Origin: Taeniopygia guttata
Lineage: Eukaryota; Chordata; Aves; Passeriformes; Estrildidae
DNA length: 64,000 nucleotides
Direction: 5' to 3'
NCBI RefSeq assembly: GCF_048771995.1
Contig: NC_133025.1
Location: forward strand, 1,736,001-1,800,000
The translations under genes were made by a program, and so were the position numbers. The notes below the pieces were generated by a model. The model ran no database searches, was not told the origin of the DNA, and worked only from the letters and a program-made list of their open reading frames with translations. The stretch's first letter is position 1. Each line of letters begins with the position of its first letter. Positions 48,601-60,600 of this stretch are shown in pieces.

Positions 48601-51600
48601 GGTTTATTAATGAAACTGAGTGTTTGTTGAACGTGAAGCTCTGTTTTTTTTCTCCCTGAAAATAAAGCAGAAATAAATAGTGTTTTTTTTCTTGAAATTG
48701 AGTATTTGTTAAATTTGGAGCTGAATTTTTTCTCTTGAAAATAAAGCAGAGAAACACAGGTGTTTTTTAATGAAATTGAAGCTCATTTTTTTTCTCCTTG
48801 AAAATAAAGCAGAAAAAACCCATTGTTTTTATTGTTGAAACTGAATGTTTGTTTTTTCTCCCTGAAAAACAAGACCAAAAAGGTGTTTTTTCATGAAATT
48901 GAGTGTTTATCAAACAAGGAGCCCAGTGTTTTCTCCTTGAAAGTAAAGCAGAGAAAACACAGGGGTTTATTGATGAAATTGAGTGTTTGTTGAACTTGGA
49001 GCAGAGTTTTTTCTCCTTGAAAATAAAGCACAGAAAACATTGTTGTTGTTTTTTTTTTCCTTGAAATTGAGTGTTTGTCAAACTTGTAGCTGAGTTTTTT
49101 CTCCTTGAAAATAAACCAGAATAAAACCATAGGGGTTTATTCTTGAAACTGAGTGTTTGTTGAACTTGTAGCTGAGTTGGTTTTTTTTCCCCCTCTGGGT
49201 TTATCCCAATTTATTGGCTGCAAATTGCTCTGCAGGCATTGGTGGCTAGCAGAGCAAAGGGGAAACATCACAAACATTTAATTTAATTTAATTTAATTTA
49301 AAATAGAACTGAGTATCAGACTTACAGAAGCCACTGACTGCTAGTGCAGGCTCAGCAAGATTTGAACTTTTAAAATTGGTGTCATTCTCTTTTATCAGCC
49401 CAAGATACACTCCAGATAAAAGGGAATGAACAGCTCTTAATTTCCAATCTCAGCCCACGGCCCATAATTAAAATTTCCTTTAATGCTCCTAAATCACTTT
49501 TGTTCTGAGCCCTGTGGCAAATAAAGGACTCAGCACCTTCCATCCCCACCCATAACTCACAATTATTGTTTTCAGATACAAAACTCGCTGTGGGATGAAG
49601 TTTTATGTGACAGTGGCTAAAAATTAACCAAAACCATGGAAAAGAGCTTGCAAATGGCAGGAAGGGGTGAAACGTAAATTTTAAGGAATTTAGAGATTTT
49701 AGAGGTGCTAAGATTTGAGTTAGAGATAAGCCTTACTAGAGTTAATTTAAAATAAATGAGTAGGCCTTGATGAAGTTGGGAGTTAGTAGTTAACTAATAA
49801 TTGATTGCTTGTCAGCACAATATTTAGTTAGCTGGGTTTATAATGAAGAATATAATGAAGAAATTATAATGAAGAACACAGAAACTGACAAATTGCTTTT
49901 AGGAACATAAAACAATCGTGGGCCTCCTCTGTTCTGAAACCAACTGAAGACAAGGAATGGGAGTTCTACCAAGAGTTCATTTGTCATATTTGCATTGAAA
50001 AGGGAGAAAGGTCAGAAGGAGGAAAACTTCATTTACCTCCTCATTTTGGGACCCCTCCCCATGAAAGAGACACCGACCCATTTCAAGGGACAAAAAATGA
50101 TTAGCATATGAAATGATTAGCATATGAAGTGAGGAATGGGATGTACCAAAATGATGAATATGGATTTGTATTTTGGGTATTCAATACTTGTATGGATAAA
50201 AAAACTCTGTAATCACCTGGAAGGCGTGGTGTGGATTTGGGAATGGGATGTACCAACATAATGAATATGTATTTATATTTGGGTATTCAGTACTTGGATG
50301 GATAAAAGGGCTCTGTAATCATTTGGAAGCTGTGGTGTGGATTTGGGAGCTGTCCCCCACACACAATAAACACACACTTTCTAACTTTAAACTGTTAGAG
50401 AGTTTTTGTCCCTCAGAGTTGGATATTGGTACTAGATCAATATCCATATTTTTTTTAATAAATCACGTTCTAACTTTAAACTGTTAAAGAGTTTTTATCC
50501 ATCACAGTTGGATCAATACTAGATCAATATCCATATTTTTTTAATAAATCATCCCCTGGCACAATCTGAGGCCGTTCCCTTTGTCCTGTCCCAAATCCCA
50601 TGCAGAAATGTCCCAGGCAGGTGATGCTCACCTCTATTTCCAGGTGGACACAGGTAGCCAGCCCCTCCCTGGCTATGGACTCCACCGTGTCTCTTCCCAG
50701 CCCATAGCTGTGGCCGCTGTATTTGTAGGTTGCCAGAAATTTCCCCTGAAATTCAGAACAAGAATAATACCAAGGGAAATATTCCAAGTGGAACAACGTC
50801 CTCAAATGAGTGAAACACTTTGGATTTCCCTGATTTCTCTCCCTACTAAGTTTCTTCCTGTTTCAATCGGTGTTAATGAGGGCACTGAGAGCCCAAAATC
50901 AGCAATAAAAAAAAAGCTCCCATATCTGGGCTTGTGCCTTTTCCATGGATAATCAAATTCCAAAATCCTGGGAACAAAGAGCTGACAGCATTCCTGGGTT
51001 ATTCCTTCCCAACTGGAAAGGAAAACCCAAAGCAAGGGGCTTCATTCTGGTGAATTTATAGAAAAAAAAATGGGAAATTTCAAGGAAAAGGAAGAACTGC
51101 AACTGGAGTTGGCTGAGGCATTTCAAATTCTGCAGCCCTGGAGAGATGGAAGCAGATTTATTTGATGTTTTTAAAATTGAACTCCTTGATTATTGTTATC
51201 ATGAAGGGCCAGCTCAGTTGTTTCAGGCTCTGCTGGCTTCCCCCTTTGGTATAAATACAAATAATGGGCTCTGTTGTGGCTTTTCAAGGCAAAGTTTTGT
51301 TGCAGAAGGCATCAAAAAGAGCAGCTGGAGGCAGAAATCCTTCAGAGAAAACTCCCTCCTTTAGGGGGGATTTGCTAAACTTCCAAGGAATTCCCTGCTG
51401 GGTTGCTGGAAAATGTTGAAAAAATAAAACAAATAAACCCCACGCTATATTTGTGCCTGAAAATAAGTTTATTTCTATGTTATACTATTATTTAAATATT
51501 CCCCACTGGCCATTTTGCCTATCTGGTGGTTTCTATAAATTCATTTACAGGAGAAAAGACAGCATGAATCTACAAGAAATTGGCGATTTCTGTCTATAAA

Positions 51601-54600
51601 CTTAAAAACACAACTGAGAGTGAATAAACATTGACACCCAGGCACGAAGCTAATATAAAAAATAAAATAAATCAGGCTGGACAGAGAAGCTGAGTTCACT
51701 ATGGGAGAAGGAAAAAAGCTACAAGGACAGGAGTCAGGTACTTACAGCTTCCACCATTTTGTCAAATTCTTCTTGAGAAATGAAATAATAATCAAATCTG
51801 TTTTCTTCCCCAAAATAAGCCGTCCTGGTGGTGTGACAGGGCCTGGGGGATTTATGGCAGAATAAAGAAATAACTTGTTTTCAATCCCTGCAGCAACTCT
51901 GCAATAGCAGTGAGAGGGGGGGAAAGCAGGGAAACGATAAATAATTTTATTTTTAAGCAGCAAAGAAATACGAGAAATAGAAAGAGGTGCAAATCACACC
52001 CCTAAATGCTGCGTGTTTGAAAGATTAACCTATAAATACACCAAAAAAAGTTAAATGTAACGTGGTATTTTGGCTATAAATCCCTCCCCAGCCCAGGATG
52101 GCCTGAGCTGAAGCTGTCACAGCAGCCTGGCACTGAGAAATGATGAACCCATTTTTTTCCCCAATTCTGTCAGCTTGGGGATGATAGAAAGTCAAATCCT
52201 AAATGTGGAAAAGGAGCTGGGCTGAGCTGTGAGGTTAAGAAAGAGCTCCAAAGTCCAATTTTTAAACAGATGTCTAATGGGAAGGGGAGAAACAATCCTG
52301 AAAGTGGGGAGGAAAGTGGGATAAAAGGCAGGGAAAGTAAAAACTTCAGCTACCTCAGCTTCAAACTAGGATAAAACACTAAAATCCCACTAAAAAATTC
52401 CCCCAAAACCCAGCTAATTAATGCAGGTAACAATTTGAGACTCAAGTATTCGCTGGCTCTTGTTCTGTTTGAAAATCAGATTTTTCTCCTAAGTTCTGCT
52501 TATCCCATATGGATATGGGATATATCCTTATCCCATAAAGATATATCCTTATCCCATAAGGATAAACCTCAGCCACCAGGGTAAAACACTAAAAACCCAC
52601 TCAAAAATCCCTAAAAAACCCCAGTTAATTAATGCAGGTAACAATTTGAGACTCAAGTATTTGCTGGCTCTTGTTCTGTTTGAAAATCAGATTTTTCTCC
52701 TAAGTTCTGCTTTGCCATCGAGTGGGATAAAAGGCAGGGAAAGGAATTCCCTGCCATCCCATAAGGATAAATATCAACCACCAGGGTAAAACACCAAAAA
52801 CCCACTAAAACCCCCAAAAATCAGGTTATTAATGCAGGTGGTAATTTAATACTGAAGTATTCTGTGGGTCTGGTTCTGTTTGAAAAATCAGATTTTTCTT
52901 CTCGTTTCTGCTTTGCCATTCAAGTGGGAATAAAGTCTGGGAAAGGAATTCCCTGCCATCCCATAAGGATAAATATCAGCCACTATGGCAAAACATTAAA
53001 AACCCACTAAAACCCCCCAAAAATCAGATTATTAATGCTGATTAATGCTAATTTAATACTGAAGCATTCCGTGGGTCTGTTTCTGTTTGGAAATCAGATT
53101 TTTCTCCTCATTTCTGCTTTGCCATTAAAGTGGAATAAAAGGCAGGGAAAGGAATTTCCTGCCATCCCATAAGGATAAACCTCAGCCACCAGAGTAAAAC
53201 ACTAAAATCCACTAAAAACCCCCAAAAACCAGATTATTAATGCAGGTAGTAATTTAATACTGCAATATTCAGTGGGTCTGGTTCTGTTTGAAAATCAGAT
53301 TTTTCTCCTAATTTCTACTTTGCCATTCAAGCGGGAATAAAGTCTGGGAAAGGAATTCCCTGCCATCCCATAAGGATAAATATCAGCCACCAGGGTAAAA
53401 CACTAAAAACCCACTCAAAAATCCCAAAAAAACTCCAGTTAATTAATGCAGATAACAATTTGTGACTCAAGTATTCACTGGCTCTTGTTCTGTTTGAAAA
53501 TCAGATTTTTCTCCTCATTTCTGCGTTGCCATTAAAGTGGAATAAAAGGCAGGGAAAGGAATTCCCTGCCATCCCAGAAGGATAAACATCAGCCACCAGA
53601 GTAAAACACTAAAATCCACTAAAAACCCCCAAAAACCAGATTATTAATGCAGATGGTAATTTAATACTGCAGTATTCCGTGGGTCTGGTTCTGTTTGAAA
53701 AATCAGATTTTTCTCCTGGTTTCTGCATTGCCATCAAGTGGGAATAAAGGCTGGGAAAGGAATTCCCTGCCATCCCATGAGGATAAATATCAGCCACCAG
53801 GGTAAAACACTAAAAACCCACTCAAAAATCCCTCAAAAAACCCCAAAACCCACAGTTAATTAATGCAGGTAACAATTTGAGACTCAGGTATTTGCTGGCT
53901 CTTGTTCTGTTTGAAAATCAGATTTTTCTCCTCGTTTCTGCTTTGCCATTCAAGTGGGAATAAAGGCTGGGAAAGGAATTCCCTGCCATCCCATAAAGAC
54001 AAATATCAACCACTAGGTTAAAACACTAAAAACCCACTCAAAAATCCCCAAAAAAACCCCAGTTAATTAATGCAGGTAACAATTTGAGACTCAAGTATTC
54101 GCTGGCTCTTGTTCTGTTTGAAAATCAGATTTTTCTCCTAAGTTCTGCTTTGCCATCGAGTGGGATAAAAGGCAGGGAAAGGAATTCCCTGCCATCCCAT
54201 AAGGATAAACATCAGCCACCGGGGTAAAACACTAAAAACCCACTAAAACCCCCAAAAATCAGATTATTAATGCTGATTAATGCTAATTTAATACTGAAGC
54301 ATTCAGTGGGTCTGGTTCTGTTTGGAAATCAGATTTTTCTCCTCATTTCTGCTTTGCCATCAAGTGGGATAAAAGGCAGGGAAAGGAATTCCCTGCCATC
54401 CCATAAGGATAAACATCAGCCACCAGAGTAAAACACTAAAATCCACAAAAAATCCCCAAAAACCAGATTATTAATGCAGGTGGTAATTTAATACTGCAGT
54501 ATTCAGTGGGTCTGGTTCTGTTTGAAAATCAGATTTTTCTCCTCATTTCTGCTTTGCCATTTCTCTCATTTATTCCAGGGAGCTGGGCTGGGAACCAGTC

Positions 54601-57600
54601 AGAAATTCAGAAATTTAGTGTCAGCATCAGGGATTGGCTTTTTTTTTTTTTTTTTTACCCAAAAAAATGAGAGCAGCGAGTTCCACACAGGCTCTCTAAA
54701 ATTCCTGATTTTTTTTTTTTGGGATAACACCAAACACACCCAGCTCCAAAGGTCACTGCTGAGCACCAGCTCAGATGGTTGGAGGGGCCAATTTAATTTG
54801 ATTTCCTGTAATTTTTACACATTTCAGCCCTTTTTAATTGCAGGGCCATGTTTACATTCAGACTGCCAGAGTATCTTGCATAAAATCCATTTTTAATGAG
54901 CGGAATGGTTGAAATTTCCAGGCAGAAAATTGCTCAAATCTCCCCTGAATAATTAAAAATACAACTTTGCTTTATGGTTGCAATTTTCTGCACTGTTAAG
55001 GTTTTGTCTATTCCTTTTTTTTTTTTTATTTTCCCCCTCATTCATGGAAGTTGTAGGGAATAAAACACACAATGAAAAAATGCTCTTTAAAAAAAAACAA
55101 AAAACAAAACACCAAAAAACCAAAAATTACCCTCACAGAATGTTTGGAAAATCACAAATGGAATTGAATTTCTAATTTCTAAGATATGAGTTTAAAGAAA
55201 AAGGATAAAAAAGGAATTTTTACAGTGGCATAACAGATTTTTCGCTTAAAATAGAAAATGAATGGATAAATTAGCACCATAAATAAATGAGGAAAAAGGG
55301 AAAGCAGAGCAGGTTTTTGAGTTTTGATTTCTTTGATTTTTTGGTTGTGGTGTTTTGTTTGTTTGGGATTTTTTGAGATTTTTTTTTTTTAGGATTTATT
55401 GTAGTTTTTGGTTCTTTTTGGTTTTTTTGGGTTTTTTTTGTTTTGGTTTTTTTTGTTTGTGTTTTTTGGGGGATTTTGGTTTTTTTTGTTTTGGTTTGTA
55501 GTTGGTTTTGGTTATGGTTTTTTGGGGTTTTTTTTTTTGCAGGTTTGGGTGGTTCTTTTTGTTTTGGTCTGTGGGGTTTTAAATTTTTTTATTGTGTTTT
55601 TTTGTTTGGTTGGCTTTTTCTGTTTTGGTTTCTGGTTTTTTATGTTTGTTTTAGTTTTTGGTTTTATGTTTTGGTTTGTGATTTTAATTTGTTTATTTGG
55701 TTTTAGGTTACTCGTTTTATGTTTTGATTTGTGTTTTAATACATTTGTTTTGTTTTCTGTTTGTTTTCTGTTCATCTTCCAAAATACTTTGATAATTTAA
55801 ACACCTTTTCTCTCATTAATAACTTCAGCCAGCCAAGCTTTGTGAAGAGACAAAAACACACCAAAATTCTTCATTTTTAACTTTTTTACCAAAAAACCCC
55901 ACAAACCAAACCAGCAGCAATTCCAACCTTGATCCCTTGGTGTTTTTTTTGATCTCAGGGAGCAGAACATACCCAAATCTGAAGAAATTCTTGAATTGTC
56001 TGCAGATTTTGAGAGAAAGTTGCCTCCTCCCACCGGCCACAGGGCCCAGTAACACCAGCATGGGGTAGGGCTCATCAAAACCAGGCAAAGTGCTGCAAAA
56101 AAAGAAAACCAGAGGCCGTTAAATCACCTAAAAATCAAATTTCAGTCAAAGCTTGGCAGAGATTTTATCACCCCTTCAACTCATCTCACCTTATTCACAA
56201 TGTGGACAAAAATTGAGGTGTTCTGAGTGTAAAAATAGCAGAAAAATCTGCATTAAATGAAATTACTTTTGTTTTTCAAAAGGAATAATGTTATTTTTAC
56301 TCTGATCTCACCTGATTTTCAGCCTTTTCTAAAGGTTTTTTATCCAGAGGTGGGAATATTTTAATGAGAGGATAACTGGAATAAACCTGGAATAAACTCA
56401 ATCCTACAGATTTTTCAACCCTCCTGCATGATTTCCTTGACTTCCATGTCCTGTGCTGGGCAAAGGTGTAAAAATTCTTCAATTAAATAGAAAAAACACA
56501 CTCAGATCCTTAAAACTTCACCGAACACAAAAAACATAATAAAAAGACCCAAAGCACTGCAAAAATATGAAATTTTTCCATGCTGAGCTTAGAATTAAAT
56601 CCTCAGGTTTTCCACTTCTAGCTGTAAGTGGAGAATGAAGTAAAAATAGAATTTTAAATTATTTTTTAAATTTTTTAAAATGAATTTTTAAATCTCAGGT
56701 AGATTTTAAGATTGGGTCACTTGGAAATGTGTGAGGAATAACTGAAATAGTTCCAAACTCAGTGATTTTTAATTAATAAGTAGTTTTAACTGAATTTTAA
56801 ATGAAAGAAAACTGCCTCTGTGTCCATTTGATAGGATTTAAAACAGGTGAACAAAGACACCTGAAAAGATAATATATTTACAATATAATATATATTTCTA
56901 TATTATTTATTATATAATTGTATCTTATAATATATTCTAAAAAGAGAATATATTTATTTTAGCATCCCTCTCACAAACAACTCATTCTTTAGGAAATAAG
57001 GACAACATTCCAATATATGCAAGGAGGAAAAAAAATTCCAAAATCGTGGCTTTACCCCTATTTTAGGAGCAGCAAAGCAGCTCTGTTACCTCCCAGAATA
57101 TATGGATATAATTAGCACAAAAAGCTGATTAGCACAATACATTAAAATCCTGCAGAAGGTAAAAATGCACGTTAAAAATCCATTCTAAAAGAATTTTTTC
57201 AAAGAAAAAAGCTGGAGTGAGTAAGGGTTCAAAATTGGTCAGGATGTTGCAAAAAAGGTGTTGGGGTTTTTTTGTGGTTTTTTTTTGTTGTGTTTGTTTG
57301 TTTGTTTTGGTTTTGTTTTGTTTTGGTTTTTTGTTTTGTTTTGAGGTTGTTTTTTTTTTTTCTGAAGGTGTTTATTTTTGTGAATAATCCTGGCAAGGCA
57401 GGGCTGGGAAAATAGAACTTTTGTTTTCCACATAAAATCATGGAACGGGGTGGGTGGGATGGGAATTTAAAGCCCATCTCATTCCAAACCTTCCCAACAT
57501 TTCCCACCATCCCAGGGGGCTCCAAGCTCCATCCAGCCTGGACAATTCCAGGGATGGGGAATTTTTGGGGAATCCTGTGACAAGGCCTCCCCAATCCTAA

Positions 57601-60600
57601 AAATAAAGAATTTTTTCCTTCTCCCAGCACAGGACCTGATCCAGGCTTGGAAAATGCAGAATTCCTCGGGCATCTTTCCTTCTATGAGGAAATGTTACAC
57701 CAAATAAATCATCCCTTGATCAGATCACACTCAAAATTCAAATTCTCTTCAATAAATTCCCAGTTCCCCATGTTCTGAGATTCCTGGGATTTAGGATTTC
57801 ATCAGGAGAACATTTCCATAATCCTGTCTTTTATCACATTGAGAACTCCTTGGTTCTCAACACAAAAACTTTGGGGGTTCCTACAGCTTGGAAGAAGATT
57901 CTGGAAAAGTCTTGGGCTCCTAATTCAACTTTCTTTGTCTTTGTGGGCACTGCTGTGAAAGATTAATAAATTTTAAGGCCAGAAGGGATTATTTGGATGA
58001 TCTCAACCATCCTCCTCCTCTTTCCACTTTGAATTCCCCAAGTTGGTTCCTGTTTCAGGCTTGAAAAATGCAAAATTCCTCTGGAACCTTTCCTTCCACC
58101 AGGATGTGTTACACCCAATAACGTCCCAATGAATTGTAACTCCACAAAATCATGCTTAAAATTCAAATTCCTTCAATAAATTCCCATTTCCCTGTGCCCT
58201 TACATTCCTAGGATTTATTATTTCATCAGGAGAACATTTCCATAATCCTGTCTTTCATCACATTGAGAATTCCTTGGTTCTCAACACAAAAACTTTGGGG
58301 GTTCCTACGGCTTGGAAGAAGATTCTGGAAAAGTTTTGGGCTCGTTATTCAAATTTATTTTTCTTTGTGGGCACTGCTGTGAAAGATTATTAATTGTAAT
58401 GCCAGAAGGGATTATTCTGATGATCTAAATCACCTTCCCTTCATTCCACTTGGAATTCCCCAAGTATCGGGCTGGAATTCCCGTTTCCAGACCGATACCT
58501 GGGGTTCCATGAGATTCCATTTGAATTAAAAACCTTCCAGTTGTGGAGAACTCTTGGTAAATTGTTCTAATGATTAATTCTTTTAATTGTCAAAAAAGAA
58601 TCATGCTCTGGTCCTTCTCTGATTGGGTTCCTCCTCAACAGCCAGGCACCAAAAATCATCCTGACCTAGCCCAACAAACTGGAGATTAAATTAAATTTCT
58701 GTTTCCATGTAGCTGTTTTCACTCTGAACAACATTTTCAAATGCCACCTGCATCTCTAGGAGGGGAAAATACCCATAATATTCACTTGTGTTTTACCACA
58801 TAATCACAGATAAAATCACAAATTGAGTGAGTTAAGAAAAGAATAGGAAATTCAATGTTTTGTGCCTGCAGGAAAGGCAAGAATAAAACTTTTTGCTTTG
58901 TTTTCAGGTTTTATTTGCAATAATAAAGATACCACTAACCCAGAATTAATTATAACCTGATGGAGAAAGAGAGATGCAAATGAACTCCCCCAATCTGGTT
59001 CCAAAAAGCATTTTAGGGTGGAAAGGGCAATAATCATTAGGACGATTTCATTAATGACTCTGGAGTGCTTTCCAGCTGAGCACCAGCCAACGCATCATTA
59101 ACAATTTTTGGGGCAGTCCCACAAAGGCTGGGCTGATGTTTTTGTGTTTGTGTGCACGATTCCTCTGGCAGAAGGCAGAATTCCTTCTTTCCATCAATCC
59201 AAAATTCACTAACCAAATATTTAAACACAGCCCTGAAAAAAAAAATCTGTGCCTTTAGGGTTTTGTTTTTGGTTTTTTTGGTTTTTTTTAAGAAGAAAAA
59301 TAAGCCAATGTTGTGTTTTTATTTTAAGAAATCTCCATCCTCACATAAATAAATAAATTTTAGGGGTTTTGTTTTTAAAAGAATTCACAGAGCTGTTGTC
59401 ACTACTGGGAAGGCTCCTGTTTGTTGTGGATGATCCCAGAAAACACAGTCACAATAAAAATACAAATTTCTGAGTTACTAAATCCTGGATTTTTCCATCA
59501 GGTTGCTCAGTTGTGAATTAATTCAGCACCAAAATGGGGTGTGGTGTACAAAGGTTGATCTCAGTGCCCACTGCAGAAAAAAAATCATCATCATCATCAT
59601 CATTATTATTAATAATATTAATAATAATAATTCACACATATTTATAGTGTATTCCACCAGATTATGTGGAAGAATTTTCCTATAATTTCTCAAATATCAT
59701 AACCAAGCTGCAGAGCAGCAAAAATTCCATTTTTCACAGGAGAAACGAGACTGGGAGAAGTCACCTGGGAATGGTGAGACTGGAAAAAGAGCATCCACCT
59801 GCCTCTCCCTTCCGTGCTTTTCATGGAATCATCTCCTCCTTCCAGGAAACCATGGAAATTTCCCTTTATGAATAAAAAATATGCCCCAAAACCCCCAGAT
59901 AAAATTGTTTTATCCTGACAGGATGCCAGCAGCGGGGAGAGAAGGCGTGGGTAAAAGGGGAAGGAGTTTTGCAGCTCTCTGCTTTCTCCAGGGATTTTTC
60001 CATTTATTATGTTTTTTTTTTTGGCACAGGGAGGAATTTTGCATCTCCCATTCGTGGTGCAAATGCCCATCTGCTCCAACAGATTGAGGAAAGGGAGTGG
60101 AGCCGTGGACAATCTGTCTCAGAGTTTAGAGGTGAATGAAGAGCTTTGTTTCATCATCAATTTGAACCAAATCAGATTTGCCTCGTTTCCAGGCTGCTGG
60201 AAGGATCCAGCAGGAGTTCTCCTCGGGAAAAATGTCCCTGTGGATGTGACAAAATTCTGCTTGACTCGAGTGGCACCGTCAGGAGCAGCTGTGAAATGAA
60301 CTCACCTGTCCAGGAGGCCCTGGGGCTGCCGGGCGTTGCACAAAAGATGAGTCCTGTGATCTTCAGCAGCCACAACTTCTGGAGGAGGGTCCTTTGCATT
60401 CACAGCAGCCACCTGTGACCAGAATTTAGAGGGGGGAAAAAGGAAGGGGATGAGTGATGGAGTTGTTTCCAGGTGGAAAACTCTTGGATGGATGGATGGT
60501 GGATGGATGGTGGATGGATGGTGGATGGATGGTGGATGGATGATGGATGGATGGATGGATGGATGATGGATGGATGGATGGATGGATGATGGATGGATGG

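Noticed and set aside
55408-55800. Phe/Leu/Gly-rich 'membrane protein' frame
   Set aside because: G/T low-complexity tract; composition artefact.
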